Shown here in pieces: positions 8,349-18,512 of a DNA stretch of 64,000 nt; positions within the stretch are counted from its first letter, which is position 1, and each line of letters opens with the position of its first letter. The position numbers and the translations under genes were made by a program. The stretch comes from Chromatiales bacterium (lineage in GTDB: Bacteria; Pseudomonadota; Gammaproteobacteria; Chromatiales; Chromatiaceae), in the NCBI GenBank assembly GCA_028280505.1, contig JANQLO010000013.1, positions 54,580 to 118,579 of the forward strand, given 5' to 3'. A model generated the notes under the pieces. It ran no database searches. It saw nothing but the letters and a program-made list of their open reading frames with translations, and was not told the DNA's origin.

Positions 8349-10892
8349 TTAGAACGGCGCCTGCATGTCCGGCGCCACTCGCCGCAGCAGGTCTCGGAAA
8401 CGAGCTTTTATCCCCTCCAAAGCCGCCTCGTCCTCGGCCTCGAAACGGAAGGTCAGCGACGGCGTCGTATTCGACGGCCGAATCAAACCCCAACCATCGG
8501 CAAATTCCACCCGCAACCCGTCCAGCTCGACCAAACGGGCGTCGTCAAATACTTTGTGCGCATCCAATGCCCGCATCAGTTCAAGATTCTGTCCCTCGCG
8601 CAGCATCAAGTGATACTCGGGGGTAGACGGACTGATTGGCAACTCGGCAAACAACTCACTGGCCCTGCGTTGCTCCAGCGCTACGATCTCGAGAATCCGA
8701 GCCGCCGCATAAATGCCGTCATCGAAACCGTACCACCGCTCCTTGATGAACAAATGGCCCGAAAACTCGCCGCCGAGCAATGCACCGGTTTCGAGCATTT
8801 TCGCCCGCATACGCGAATGTCCCGACTGCCACATGATCGGACGGCCGCCGTGCGACAACACAAAACTGGCAAGATGACGCGACGATTTCACATCGTACAA
8901 AATATCGACCCCGGGATGACGTTCCAGAACGTCTGCCGCGAGCATCATCAGCAATCGGTCGGGCCAGATGATATTGCCGGCATCGTCGATCAAGCCAAGA
9001 CGATCCCCATCACCGTCAAACGCAATACCCAGATCGGCCTCCTGAGCCTGGACCTCAAGGAGCAGCGACGCCAGATTGTCGGGTTGACTCGGATCGGGAT
9101 GGTGATTCGGAAACTCCCCGTCCGGCTCACAAAACAGCGGCGTGACCTCACAACCCAAAGCCTCAAATGTCGCGATTGCCTGATCACCCGCAACGCCATT
9201 GCCGGCATCGACCACGACCTTGAGCGGCCTGGCGAGCTGAACCTCTTGGGTCACCGCGTCAATGTAGTCACCCAGCAGATCGACACGCTCGAGCTGGCCC
9301 GAACCATGACTGAACACGCCATCGAGCATGCGCTGTCGCAATGCCTGCAGGTCTTCGCCGTCAAGCACGCGGTCGCCGATAACGATTTTGAAGCCATTGT
9401 ATTCAGATGGATTATGGCTGCCGGTCACCATCACGCCCGCCTGAACGGGCTGGGTGTACAGAGCAAAATACAGCAACGGAGTCGGGGCTTGACCGACGTC
9501 CAACACATCACAACCACAGGCCATCAGACCACGTATCAACGCATCCGCCAGCGTCGGACTGGACAAACGTGCATCGCGCGCAACGGCAAACTTACGTCCG
9601 CCCTGCTCTTGAACCAGCGTGGCCAATGCCTGCCCAAGCAGTTCGGCAATTTCCGGCGTCAGCGTATCGCCGACCACACCGCGAAGATCATAGGCTCGGA
9701 ACAGCGTTTCGGAAATCTCGATCGATGGCGGTGCCCCGGCGGCCGCACCACCACCGAGAAACTCCGCCGGGTCGCTGTCAATTTCTTCGACTTTCAAACC
9801 CTGTGGTGCCTGTTCCGTCGATGCAGCCGGTGCCGGCCGCGCACCGGACGCCGGAGCCGAAGTCCCACTACCGACGACTCGGGCATCCTGGGCAAACTGA
9901 CCGAGCAATGCCATCGCATCGGCAGAACTCGAGACACTCGGCTGTGCCACCGGTGCATGATCGCGTTTCAATATGGCTTCGCCGAGGTTGACCATCAGCC
10001 CCATATCGCTGCGCAAATCACGACTCAACCCACGCCAAGAAAGCAAAATGATCGACAGCAACAACAAACCGCCGGCGAAAACCACTCCTGCGAGAGCCGT
10101 TAAACCACCGAGCAAACCGGTATCAGGGGCAATGTCGTAACCGATACGCCAGATGCTTCGCGAAACTTCCATTCCGTCCAAATCAAGGCTGCCGCCAAGC
10201 CGGCCGGGACCCTGCGACAGAACAAAACCCTGATCTTTTCCCTGTATCAATTCAAGACGCCCGGGAAAGGCCGGAGATCCTTCCACCAGCGCGGTGATCT
10301 GACGCAAATCCCAAGCCGCAAACAAAACGCCAACCGCTTCGCCATTTGCATTGACGGGCAAGGCCAGTGCCAGATAAGGGGCGCCGCTCTTGATCTGATG
10401 TGCCTCAGCCGGTGCGGGTCGACCGCTCTCGAGCGTTCGCCGCACCATATCCAACCCGGCATAGCTCAACGGCGCCGGACCACTCGGATCGGGTTGATTG
10501 TCGTCGCGACCCAACAAGCGGACCTGTAGTACTCCGGGAATGCGACGTTGCAGATCGTCGACCGCAACCTTGACCAAGACAGGGTCCTTGCCTTCGAGAG
10601 CTCTTGCAGCACGCCCATCGCTGAGGCCAACCGCCAACAGATCGTAACGTCCGGCTATCGCACCTTCAATTCGACCGGCCAGTGCGTCGACCACGCTCCG
10701 TGCCGATGCCAACGCCGCATCCCTAGCCGCGCTGGAGATACCAAACTGAGCGACCAGCCCGAACCCCAACATGAGAATGACCGCGACCACGAGTGGCGGT
10801 AGGAAATACATCAAAAGAGAACGTCCGCGACGACCGGTTTTCTTTGGCTCCGTTGCCGTTGCCGGCGCCGCCTTCTTCCTCAAGAATTCCAC
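8349..10892 (-). CDS. algC: Phosphomannomutase/phosphoglucomutase AlgC with N-terminal membrane extension
   Basis: An 847-residue protein with two parts. Residues 1-385 have a basic N-terminus, a transmembrane helix near 27-49, a probably periplasmic region of about 215 residues, a second helix near 268-290, then an Ala/Pro/Ser-rich linker. Residues about 390-847 are a complete alpha-D-phosphohexomutase: FRAYDLRG, the phosphoserine loop TGSHNP near 489, the metal loop DGDGDR near 630 and the sugar-binding GEFSGH near 715. The enzyme interconverts mannose- or glucose-6-phosphate and the 1-phosphates for polysaccharide and LPS precursors. The classic AlgC is only about 463 residues. The frame is unbroken, and no internal start is clearly marked before the enzyme domain. 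Six bases separate it from dut. Confidence 0.9.
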   Translation of the reverse strand: MEFLRKKAAPATATEPKKTGRRGRSLLMYFLPPLVVAVILMLGFGLVAQFGISSAARDAALASARSVVDALAGRIEGAIAGRYDLLAVGLSDGRAARALEGKDPVLVKVAVDDLQRRIPGVLQVRLLGRDDNQPDPSGPAPLSYAGLDMVRRTLESGRPAPAEAHQIKSGAPYLALALPVNANGEAVGVLFAAWDLRQITALVEGSPAFPGRLELIQGKDQGFVLSQGPGRLGGSLDLDGMEVSRSIWRIGYDIAPDTGLLGGLTALAGVVFAGGLLLLSIILLSWRGLSRDLRSDMGLMVNLGEAILKRDHAPVAQPSVSSSADAMALLGQFAQDARVVGSGTSAPASGARPAPAASTEQAPQGLKVEEIDSDPAEFLGGGAAAGAPPSIEISETLFRAYDLRGVVGDTLTPEIAELLGQALATLVQEQGGRKFAVARDARLSSPTLADALIRGLMACGCDVLDVGQAPTPLLYFALYTQPVQAGVMVTGSHNPSEYNGFKIVIGDRVLDGEDLQALRQRMLDGVFSHGSGQLERVDLLGDYIDAVTQEVQLARPLKVVVDAGNGVAGDQAIATFEALGCEVTPLFCEPDGEFPNHHPDPSQPDNLASLLLEVQAQEADLGIAFDGDGDRLGLIDDAGNIIWPDRLLMMLAADVLERHPGVDILYDVKSSRHLASFVLSHGGRPIMWQSGHSRMRAKMLETGALLGGEFSGHLFIKERWYGFDDGIYAAARILEIVALEQRRASELFAELPISPSTPEYHLMLREGQNLELMRALDAHKVFDDARLVELDGLRVEFADGWGLIRPSNTTPSLTFRFEAEDEAALEGIKARFRDLLRRVAPDMQAPF

Positions 10893-10898
10893 GATCCG

Positions 10899-11354
10899 TC
10901 AATGCCTTCCCGAGTGCCCGAAGCCACCGGCGCCACGTTCGCTGGCGCTAAACTCGTCGACCTGCTCGAATACCGCCCGAACCACGGGCACCAACACCAA
11001 CTGAGCGATCCGCTCGCCGATCTCGACACGAAAACTATCGTTGCCCCGATTCCAGCACGATACAAACAACTGCCCCTGGTAATCGGAATCGATCAACCCA
11101 ACCAGATTCCCCAACACGATCCCGTGCTTATGACCCAGACCGGAACGCGGCAAGATCATTGCCGCCAAAGCAGGATCGCCGATATGGATCGCAATACCGG
11201 TCGGCAACAGTTCCGTTTCACCCGGTGCCAAATCGATAGACGCATCGAGCATCGCACGCAAATCCATACCGGCAGAACCCCCGGTAGCATAATCCGGCAA
11301 CGGAAACTCATCGCCGAGGCGTCGATCAAGAATCTTGAGTTGCAGTTTGTGCAT
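10899..11354 (-). CDS. dut: Deoxyuridine 5'-triphosphate nucleotidohydrolase
   Basis: A 151-residue trimeric dUTPase that converts dUTP to dUMP and pyrophosphate, keeping uracil out of DNA. The five conserved motifs are visible: AGMDLRA (residues 28-34), [11 protein letters not shown] (near 73-83), [11 protein letters not shown] (near 88-98), [10 protein letters not shown] (near 113-122) and the C-terminal [10 protein letters not shown] (near 140-149). It overlaps the end of coaBC by 29 bases, an arrangement common in gammaproteobacteria. Confidence 0.96.
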   Translation of the reverse strand: MHKLQLKILDRRLGDEFPLPDYATGGSAGMDLRAMLDASIDLAPGETELLPTGIAIHIGDPALAAMILPRSGLGHKHGIVLGNLVGLIDSDYQGQLFVSCWNRGNDSFRVEIGERIAQLVLVPVVRAVFEQVDEFSASERGAGGFGHSGRH

Positions 11355-12540
11355 CGAATCGATCCGCTATCAGTTTCACCAGCTCAACGGCAAGTTGTGA
11401 TTTGTTTTGTGTCGGCAGCGCAACCTTGCCACCTTCCCAGATTACCAGCAGAGCGTTGTCATCGGTCTCGAATCCTTGTGACGCACCCACCAAATTAGCG
11501 GCAATCATGTCCAGCCCCTTAGCACGCCGCTTGCTTTCGGCATAATCTTCCAGATCGTGTGTCTCGGCCGCGAAGCCGACACAAAAGGGACGATCGGGCC
11601 GCGCCGCAACGTCAGCCAGAATATCGGGGTTGCGTTTTAGTTGCAGCGTGACAACTTCGTCAGTCTTCTTGATCTTGCGTTCGGCAACATCCACCGGGCG
11701 GAAATCGGCCACCGCAGCGCACGCAACGAAAAGGTCGCAACCAGCTAGCGCATCGAATACGGCCCGGTGCATCTGTAAGGCATTTTCGACATCGATCCGC
11801 TTCACGCCCCGCGGGGTCGACAATGCCACCGGCCCAGCGACCAAAACCACTTCGGCACCTTCCGCGGCCAGTACGGAAGCAAGCGCGAAGCCCATTTTCC
11901 CCGAACTGCGATTGGCGACAAAACGCACCGGATCGATCGCCTCGCGTGTCGGACCGGCAGTGACGACAACGCGCTTGCCAATCAAGCGTCCCTGCACAAA
12001 TCGCTGCTCAATCGCGGCAAGAATGACTGTCGGCTCCAACATTCGGCCCGGACCGGTGTCGCCACAGGCCTGTTCGCCGTCGCCCGGTCCGAGGATGTCC
12101 ACTCCCCGACCGGCCAATACCCCGATATTGGCCTGGGTCGCCGGGTGACGCCACATCGCCTGATTCATCGCCGGCGCAACCAGCACGGGCGCCTCCGTTG
12201 CCAGACATAACGTCGACAGCAGATCGGGAGCCGAACCGGCCGCCAACTGGGCGATGACGTCGGCCGTAGCCGGCGCAATCACCACTACGTCGGCCCAGCG
12301 CGCCAACTCGATATGCCCCATCGCCGCTTCGTGCTGCGGATCGAACAGGCTGTCACGTACCGGACGACCGGTGAGCGCCTGTAAGGTCATCGGCGCAATG
12401 AACTCGGCAGCGGAGCGGGTCATCACCGCCTGAACCTCGGCGCCTTCCCGAACGAGTAGTCGCGCCAACTCCGCAGCCTTGTAGGCAGCAATTCCGGCGC
12501 TGATACCGAGCAATACATGTCTTCCACGCAGTGGCTGCAT
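11326..12540 (-). CDS. coaBC: Bifunctional phosphopantothenoylcysteine decarboxylase/phosphopantothenate-cysteine ligase
   Basis: A 404-residue fusion that carries out two steps of coenzyme A synthesis. Residues 1-190 are the FMN-dependent CoaC decarboxylase ([18 protein letters not shown]; the active-site His region [23 protein letters not shown]). Residues 195-404 are the CoaB ligase ([31 protein letters not shown] near residue 300). The ATG at 12540 is chosen because it gives the family N-terminus; the open frame extends 41 codons further with no homology. First gene of the chain ending at slmA; divergent from radC. Confidence 0.95.
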   Translation of the reverse strand: MQPLRGRHVLLGISAGIAAYKAAELARLLVREGAEVQAVMTRSAAEFIAPMTLQALTGRPVRDSLFDPQHEAAMGHIELARWADVVVIAPATADVIAQLAAGSAPDLLSTLCLATEAPVLVAPAMNQAMWRHPATQANIGVLAGRGVDILGPGDGEQACGDTGPGRMLEPTVILAAIEQRFVQGRLIGKRVVVTAGPTREAIDPVRFVANRSSGKMGFALASVLAAEGAEVVLVAGPVALSTPRGVKRIDVENALQMHRAVFDALAGCDLFVACAAVADFRPVDVAERKIKKTDEVVTLQLKRNPDILADVAARPDRPFCVGFAAETHDLEDYAESKRRAKGLDMIAANLVGASQGFETDDNALLVIWEGGKVALPTQNKSQLAVELVKLIADRFDAQTATQDS

Positions 12541-12686
12541 ATTCCGTGTCGATGAAGTTCTGAATCTCGAGTCTCGCGATGATTGGCGCAAGAGTAACCG
12601 ACCGCCGCCGCCTGGCAAAGCCGCGCTTGGCGTACGGGGCCCCGTAAGGTTAGGCTTGACCAACTTTCACGGATGAAGGACAAGCC

Positions 12687-13361
12687 ATGGCGATAAAGGA
12701 TTGGCCGCCGCAGGAACGGCCACGGGAACGCTTGCTGGCCGAAGGCCCCAACAGCCTCAGCGATGCGGAACTTCTGGCGATATTTCTGCGCATCGGCACA
12801 CGCGGTAAAAGCGCTGTCGATCTCGCACGCGATCTGTTGTGCCGCTTCGGCGGTTTGCGTCACCTGCTCGCCGCAGATCAGACGAGCTTCTGCGACGCAC
12901 CCGGCTTGGGCCTGGCCAAGTACGCCCAGTTGCAGGCGGTGCTGGAGATGGGGCAGCGACACCTTTCGGAACGACTGACGCGCGGTGAAGCACTGACCAG
13001 TGCCCAGCAATCAGCCCAATACCTACAAGCCCGCCTGCGCGACTACCCCTATGAGGTTTTCGCGGTGCTGTTTTTGGACAGCCAGCACCGGGTGTTGGCT
13101 TTCGAAGAACTGTTTCGCGGCACCATAAATGGTGCCAGCGTACATCCTCGAGAGGTCATAAGGCGCGCGCTGGCGCATAACGCCGCGGCACTGATCGTCT
13201 CGCACAACCACCCATCCGGGATTGCCGAACCGAGTCAGGCCGACTGCCAAATCACAACCCGGCTACGCGATGCACTGGCCCTGGTCGATGTCCGCTTGTT
13301 GGACCATCTGATTGTCGGCGACGGCGATTGCTGCTCACTGGCCGAACGAGGGCTGATCTGA
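12687..13361 (+). CDS. radC: DNA repair protein RadC (JAB/MPN domain)
   Basis: A 224-residue RadC family protein. The N-terminal half has a helix-hairpin-helix-like region ([22 protein letters not shown]). The C-terminal JAB domain carries the metalloprotease-like signature SHNHPSG with a downstream Asp (EPSQAD), and an upstream Glu. Despite its name, a direct repair role is doubtful and its biochemical activity is not settled. Start ATG at 12687 follows GAAGGA at 12674-12679. Placed just before rpmB-rpmG, as in many gammaproteobacteria. Confidence 0.93.
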   Translation: MAIKDWPPQERPRERLLAEGPNSLSDAELLAIFLRIGTRGKSAVDLARDLLCRFGGLRHLLAADQTSFCDAPGLGLAKYAQLQAVLEMGQRHLSERLTRGEALTSAQQSAQYLQARLRDYPYEVFAVLFLDSQHRVLAFEELFRGTINGASVHPREVIRRALAHNAAALIVSHNHPSGIAEPSQADCQITTRLRDALALVDVRLLDHLIVGDGDCCSLAERGLI

Positions 13362-13373
13362 GGTCGCCCGGAC

Positions 13374-13402
13374 TTGACCGACTTCGATGGTTCCGGTATA
13401 AA
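13374..13402 (+). promoter_or_regulatory. Predicted sigma-70 promoter of rpmB-rpmG
   Basis: TTGACC (13374-13379), a 17-base spacer and TATAAA (13397-13402) match the -35/-10 consensus in five of six positions each. Transcription would begin near 13409, leaving a leader of about 60 bases before rpmB. Read directly from sequence; activity is inferred. Confidence 0.6.
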
Positions 13403-13471
13403 TTGCCGCCTTTCCGTCGACCGAAAAGGTCGATGAAACCGAAATAAACGAGCGTTTTCGAGGCTTTAACG

Positions 13472-13708
13472 ATGTCCAAAGTCTGTCAGGTCACCGGCAA
13501 ACGACCGATCACGGGAAACAATGTCTCCCACTCGCACCGTAAGACCCGCCGCCGGTTTTTGCCGAACCTGCACTACCACCGCTTCTGGGTCGAAACGGAG
13601 CAGCGGTTCGTGCGCCTGCGTGTCTCTGCCGCCGGCATGCGCATTATCGACAAAAAGGGCATCGACCAGGTGCTGAACGAGATTCGCGCACGCGGCGAGA
13701 AGATCTGA
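13472..13708 (+). CDS. rpmB: 50S ribosomal protein L28
   Basis: A 78-residue ribosomal protein with the L28 signature [21 protein letters not shown] at the N-terminus, then [20 protein letters not shown] and [16 protein letters not shown]. Length matches the family. It sits in the large subunit near the exit-site tRNA. The next gene, rpmG, starts 13 bases later and is surely cotranscribed. Confidence 0.98.
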   Translation: MSKVCQVTGKRPITGNNVSHSHRKTRRRFLPNLHYHRFWVETEQRFVRLRVSAAGMRIIDKKGIDQVLNEIRARGEKI

Positions 13709-13721
13709 GGGAGTAAACAGC

Positions 13722-13889
13722 ATGGCCAAATCGGTACGTGAAAAAATCCGCTTGAATTCGAGCGCTGGCACCGGTCACTTCTACACCACGACGAAGAACA
13801 AAAAGACCATGACCGGCAAGATGGAGATCAAAAAATACGACCCCGTCGCGCGTAAGCACGTGATGTACAAGGAAGGCAAGATCAAATAA
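13722..13889 (+). CDS. rpmG: 50S ribosomal protein L33
   Basis: A 55-residue protein, [20 protein letters not shown] at the start and [17 protein letters not shown] at the end. This is the cysteine-free (zinc-independent) type of L33: no CxxC pairs are present. A GAGGGAG ribosome site (13706-13712) precedes the ATG at 13722. It is followed 18 bases later by a strong terminator. Confidence 0.97.
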   Translation: MAKSVREKIRLNSSAGTGHFYTTTKNKKTMTGKMEIKKYDPVARKHVMYKEGKIK

Positions 13890-13907
13890 TCGCCCGACGT
13901 GAATATC

Positions 13908-13936
13908 AAAAAAACCGCCGGGTGGCGGTTTTTTTG
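13908..13936 (+). terminator. Rho-independent terminator after rpmG
   Basis: An A-rich arm, stem ACCGCC/GGCGGT extended by A-T pairs, a GGGT loop, and a run of seven T residues. Because the 5' arm starts with A residues it may also stop transcription from the convergent desaturase gene. Confidence 0.9.
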
Positions 13937-13960
13937 TGCCTGGAAAACCGCTCTGAGCGC

Positions 13961-15136
13961 TTAACCCATAGCCGGCGTATAACTGCGCAGGCGCTGTGAG
14001 AACTCCTGCAAGGCCTTGATACCGCTGTCTTCCGCCTCCCGACACCATTGTTGTAGGGATGTCAGCAATGCGTCCTGACTGGTCGCGGTTTTCTCCCAAA
14101 CCTGCTGCAATTGCTGACGCGAACGATGTACCGTAGCCAAGACTTGGCTCTTGTCCAGAATGATTTCGAGCCGCTTACGACTCAGCTCGTCGAGTGATGC
14201 GACGTCGCGTATCAGCAAACGCCGCGCTTGGCGTGCCAGGCGACGACAATCGATCTCAGAACGGCAAAGCTCCGCGTCGGCAACCGGTTTGATCACCTCG
14301 CGCGCGTAATTCGCCAGTACGTGCATTCGATGGGTAACCACCGCCTTCACGGTATCCATATCGATGACGCTTTTGGCCTGATCGACACCGGGCGCACGGG
14401 CAACCCGTCTCACTTCCGCCAGACCGAACACGGCGAACAGCCGGATGTAGAACCAACCAACATCGAACTCCCACCACCGCGCCGACAGCTTTGCCGAGCT
14501 GGGGAAGGCATGGTGATTGTTATGTAACTCTTCACCACCGATCAGGATGCCCCAGGGAACGATGTTGGTCGCGGCATCCGGCGATTGAAAGTTACGATAA
14601 CCCCAGAAATGGCCGACGCCATTGATCACACCGGCAGCGAAAAAGGGAATCCAAATCATTTGACCTGCCCAAAGGGCGATGCCCGGGATACCGAACAGCA
14701 CCGCATAGACCACCAAAAGCAGCGAGACCCCAAGAAAATTATGGCGCCGGTACAACTGGCGTTCGATCCAATCGTCGGGGGTACCGTGTGCATAGCGATC
14801 GACCAGCTCCGGGCGGCGGACCGCTTCTCGGTACAGCTCGGCGCCTTCCCATAGCACCTTGCGCAAACCCAGTATCTGCGGACTATGCGGATCATCGGGC
14901 GTTTCGCAGCGGGCATGATGGCGCCGGTGTACGCCGACCCACTCGCGCGTCACCATGCCGGTGGTCAACCACAGCCAGAAACGAAAAAAGTGCGCGAGGA
15001 CCGGATGCAGGTCGAGTGCGCGATGCGCCTGACAACGATGCAGATAAACCGTCACCGCCACGATAGTGACATGGGTCGTACCCAGCAATACCAGTACCAA
15101 CTGCCAGCTTTCGAGGTCGAGCAGACCACCAACCAT
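13961..15136 (-). CDS. Membrane fatty acid (acyl-CoA/acyl-lipid) desaturase
   Basis: A 391-residue di-iron desaturase. The three His boxes are present: HRCQAH near residue 35, HRRHH near 72 and HNNHH near 211. About four hydrophobic helices flank them. It probably introduces a double bond into acyl chains of membrane lipids, as delta-9 type enzymes do. The final 125 residues or so form a soluble, mostly helical tail. Two close ATGs (15142 and 15136) are possible; 15136 is chosen because GGGAG lies 8 bases upstream, while it is only 2 bases from the other. It is divergent from the EAL-HDOD gene. Confidence 0.85.
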   Translation of the reverse strand: MVGGLLDLESWQLVLVLLGTTHVTIVAVTVYLHRCQAHRALDLHPVLAHFFRFWLWLTTGMVTREWVGVHRRHHARCETPDDPHSPQILGLRKVLWEGAELYREAVRRPELVDRYAHGTPDDWIERQLYRRHNFLGVSLLLVVYAVLFGIPGIALWAGQMIWIPFFAAGVINGVGHFWGYRNFQSPDAATNIVPWGILIGGEELHNNHHAFPSSAKLSARWWEFDVGWFYIRLFAVFGLAEVRRVARAPGVDQAKSVIDMDTVKAVVTHRMHVLANYAREVIKPVADAELCRSEIDCRRLARQARRLLIRDVASLDELSRKRLEIILDKSQVLATVHRSRQQLQQVWEKTATSQDALLTSLQQWCREAEDSGIKALQEFSQRLRSYTPAMG

Positions 15137-15301
15137 AACCATTTCTCCCAAAGCGCTACCGAAAGGCCCTGCCAAGCAGAATCGAGGGCTAGAAAATTGA
15201 ATCATAGCGCGCCGTTAACAGAATCGCCCCCGAACTCAAGCCATCCGCAGCCCCGCCGATAAGCAAAAAACCTAAAGAGACAGGCAGGATGCTTAAGCAA
15301 A

Positions 15302-16540
15302 ATGCCGGAGACAGACCCAAACATCCCCTATCGCGCCGAGACGATTCTGATTGGCCGCCAGGCCATTCTGGACCGCGATCTCGAGGTATTCGCCTACGAA
15401 CTGCTGTATCGCGACGCCAGCGGGCAAAGCAACATTACCGATGGGGACCAAGCATCGTCCAGGACATTGCTGAACGCCTTTCTCGACATCGGCCTCGATC
15501 GTATCACCGGACCGCACAAGGCCTTCATCAACCTGACCCGACATTTTTTCGTCGATACCGCACCGATCCCATTCGATCCCGATCAAGTGGTTCTCGAAAT
15601 CCTCGAAGACGTTAAGGTCGACAATGCACTGCTGACCGGTATCGCAAGGCTCGCTGAACAGGGTTTCGTATTGGCCATGGACGATTACGACTTCCAAGCC
15701 GAACTCGCACCCATTCTACCGCTGGTGAAATTCATCAAAGTCGAAATCAACGACGACAACCTGCCAAAATTGGCCGCCCGCATGCCCGCGCTTCAGGCAA
15801 CCGGCGCCAAGCTGCTGGCCGAAAAGGTCGAAACCGCCGAACAATTCGAACAGCTAAAAACCTTTGGTTTCGATTACTTCCAGGGCTACTTCTTCGCCAA
15901 GCCCAATCTGGTGAAATCAGACCGGGTCAGCGAAAACGGCGCCATGGTGATGGAGTTGATGGCCCGGCTCAACGACCCCGATGTTTCGATGACCGAGGTG
16001 GTGAAACTTGTCAGCCGCGATCCCGGCCTGAGCTTCAAAATTCTCCGTTACATCAACTCGGCCGCGGTGGGTCTGCGTACTGAAGTGGACTCGATTCAGC
16101 GCGCCGTCGTTCTGATGGGCCTGCAACGCATACGCGCCTGGGCGAGTTTGTTTGCGATGGCTGGGCTCAACGGCCGCCCGACCGAGATCCTGAACCTCGG
16201 CCTGTTACGCGCGAATCTCTGCGAGCGCCTGTGCCGGCTGTGCGGCACTGGCGAACCGGAAACCGCCTATACGGTCGGGCTTTTGTCGATTCTCGACGCC
16301 ATCATGGCGCGACCAATGAGCGACCTGCTGAAAGAACTGCCGCTGCCGAACGAGATCAAACGGGCGATAAGCGACCATGACGGCGACTACGGCAAAATAC
16401 TGCATATCGCGACAAAACTCGAACGCCACGAAGCGCCGAACGGACACTGTGACGGCGCGACACCCGACCAGTTGGTCGAGGCCTATGCGGCCAGCACCGA
16501 AGCCGCCTTTATGACACTGGAGCTGCTTGACCGAGGGTGA
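15302..16540 (+). CDS. EAL-HDOD signalling protein with degenerate EAL domain
   Basis: A 412-residue protein with an N-terminal EAL-like domain (residues 10-200) and a C-terminal HDOD domain (about 205-390). The EAL motif is replaced by YELLYR, and the metal-binding DDFG-type motif reads MDDYD, although AEKVET near residue 176 keeps its Glu. It is therefore more likely a c-di-GMP sensor or scaffold than a phosphodiesterase. HDOD proteins with this layout (YuxH, CdgJ) affect motility and biofilm in other bacteria. Its last 32 bases overlap the end of the convergent hydantoinase-like gene. Confidence 0.85.
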   Translation: MPETDPNIPYRAETILIGRQAILDRDLEVFAYELLYRDASGQSNITDGDQASSRTLLNAFLDIGLDRITGPHKAFINLTRHFFVDTAPIPFDPDQVVLEILEDVKVDNALLTGIARLAEQGFVLAMDDYDFQAELAPILPLVKFIKVEINDDNLPKLAARMPALQATGAKLLAEKVETAEQFEQLKTFGFDYFQGYFFAKPNLVKSDRVSENGAMVMELMARLNDPDVSMTEVVKLVSRDPGLSFKILRYINSAAVGLRTEVDSIQRAVVLMGLQRIRAWASLFAMAGLNGRPTEILNLGLLRANLCERLCRLCGTGEPETAYTVGLLSILDAIMARPMSDLLKELPLPNEIKRAISDHDGDYGKILHIATKLERHEAPNGHCDGATPDQLVEAYAASTEAAFMTLELLDRG

Positions 16541-18512
16541 GCAGCACATTGCCCACCGTGTCGACCCGCAGGGTCCAACCGGGCGCGACCCAGGTCGTCG
16601 CGACCTGCTCACAAATCAAGCAAGGTCCCTGTATCACCTGCTCCGCGGCCAACTCATGACGCCAATACCGCGCCACAGGATGATCCAAGCCCGCCGAACT
16701 GCAGTACCCGAACGGCTTACCGGCCGGAGTATCAGCCACGGACTTCAACTCAAGCGTCGGCAGCGGCCCGCGCACCGCCTGGCGCAGATTCACCAGCTCG
16801 ACCGGCAAATCTAAACGGTGCCCGTAACGCATCTGATGCGCCCGATGAAAGGCTTCGCCCGTTGCTTGAATCCCATCCCATGGGAGATTCAGGGTGTAGG
16901 ACTGACCGTTGTAGCGCAAATCGGCCGATGCCCTCGTCTCGCATTGGTTCGCTTCGAATCCCTCTTCCGCCAACGCCCGCAGTCCCTGGCGTGCGAGTTC
17001 ATCGAGAATCGCTTCAAGTTCTGTAGCGACCAACTGTTCGAGCAAACCGACATGACTACGCGACAGCTGACGGCCCGGTCGGGCAACCAACATGCCGAGC
17101 GCCGACAGTACGCCGCCGTGTACCGGCACCATGGCCGCCTGCATGCCGAGCAACTCGGCCAAGGCGCAAACGTGCAGCCCCCCGGCACCCCCGAACGACA
17201 CGAGCACGTACTCGCTGGGATCGGCACCGCGTTTGATCGAGATTGCACGCAACGCCTGCGCCATGTGTTCGTTCGCCACCGCGACGATATCGTGGGCGAT
17301 GTCGTCGACGGTCTGTCCGCTGGCCCTCGCCAGCCCGTCCAACGCCGTTCGCGCGGCGGCCATGTCCAACCGCATATCGCCACCGAGAAAGGCATCGGCT
17401 TGTAACCGGCCGAGCAACAAGTTCGCATCGGTCACGGTCGGTCGACGGCCGCCTCGACCGTAACAGGCCGGCCCGGGGTCGGCGCCGGCGGACTCCGGGC
17501 CGACCTGTAGCATATCGCCGTCATCCAGCCAGGCGATGGACCCGCCGCCGGCACCGATGGTGTGCATGTCGACCATAGGCACCGCAACCGGATAGCGCCC
17601 GATATGGCCCTCGGTGGTCAAGCGTGGTTCGCCGTCGATCAACGCGACATCGGTCGAGGTGCCGCCCATGTCGAAACTCAACAGCCGGGCATGACCGGCC
17701 GCGGCACCGACATATCGAGCCGCCACCAAACCGCCGGCAGGCCCGGACAACAACATCCGCACCGCATTGTCGGCGGCCTGCGACGCAGCCACGGTATCGC
17801 CGGAGCTCTGCATCACGGATACCGATAAGCTTTTGTCATTATCGCTCGAGCCATCCGTCAGACCTTGTTCGAGCCGCCGCAGATAACCGGCGACCCTGGG
17901 TCCGATCCAGGCATTCAACCAGGTCGCCATACCGCGTTCGTATTCACGCACCTCGGGCAACACCCGCGACGACAGCGACACGAACAAGTCCTCGGGCAAT
18001 ACAGCGGCAATTCGCTGCTCAGCCGTCGGATCCAGATACGAGAACAGAAGATTTACCGCGACCGCACCGGGCCCCTCTCGTGTCACCGTGTCGACCAGCA
18101 TCGCAAGATCGTCTTCGGTCAGGGGATCTACGGTGCAACCGATCGCATCCAGGCGACCGCCTGTTTCAAGGCAAAGTTCGGGCGGAACCGGCGGCGGTAG
18201 CACCTGCGGCTGCAAATCGTACAACTCAGCCCGCTGCTGGCGGCCGATTGTAAGCAAATCGGCGAAACCCCGATTGGTGACATAGAGCGTCCTGACCCCC
18301 TTGCCTTCAAGCACCGCGTTGGTTGCCACGGTCGAGCCATGGACCAGCTTGAATGCCGCAGAGCCGATGCCCAGCTCCGCAATGCCTTGCAAAATCGCTC
18401 GCTCCGGCGCATCCGGCGTGGACAATACCTTATGCACGCGCAATCCACCGCCGTCATCGAGTAAGACAAAATCGGTGAAGGTGCCGCCAGTATCAACGCC
18501 GAGTCGTAACAT
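16509..18512 (-). CDS. Hydantoinase A/5-oxoprolinase family protein
   Basis: A 667-residue HyuA-type protein. The N-terminal ATPase motif LGVDTGGTFTDFVLLDD, the central SGPAGG motif near residue 280, FDMGGTSTDVALIDG near 303 and the C-terminal SFGGAGGLHVCALAE near 460 are intact. Members hydrolyse cyclic amides (hydantoins, 5-oxoproline, N-methylhydantoin) with ATP, usually with a HyuB partner. No hyuB lies on either side, so the substrate is open; acetone carboxylase-like subunits share the fold. The ATG at 18512 gives the family N-terminus; 18521 is possible. Divergent from the ABC cluster by 67 bases. Confidence 0.85.
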   Translation of the reverse strand: MLRLGVDTGGTFTDFVLLDDGGGLRVHKVLSTPDAPERAILQGIAELGIGSAAFKLVHGSTVATNAVLEGKGVRTLYVTNRGFADLLTIGRQQRAELYDLQPQVLPPPVPPELCLETGGRLDAIGCTVDPLTEDDLAMLVDTVTREGPGAVAVNLLFSYLDPTAEQRIAAVLPEDLFVSLSSRVLPEVREYERGMATWLNAWIGPRVAGYLRRLEQGLTDGSSDNDKSLSVSVMQSSGDTVAASQAADNAVRMLLSGPAGGLVAARYVGAAAGHARLLSFDMGGTSTDVALIDGEPRLTTEGHIGRYPVAVPMVDMHTIGAGGGSIAWLDDGDMLQVGPESAGADPGPACYGRGGRRPTVTDANLLLGRLQADAFLGGDMRLDMAAARTALDGLARASGQTVDDIAHDIVAVANEHMAQALRAISIKRGADPSEYVLVSFGGAGGLHVCALAELLGMQAAMVPVHGGVLSALGMLVARPGRQLSRSHVGLLEQLVATELEAILDELARQGLRALAEEGFEANQCETRASADLRYNGQSYTLNLPWDGIQATGEAFHRAHQMRYGHRLDLPVELVNLRQAVRGPLPTLELKSVADTPAGKPFGYCSSAGLDHPVARYWRHELAAEQVIQGPCLICEQVATTWVAPGWTLRVDTVGNVLLTLGQAAPVS

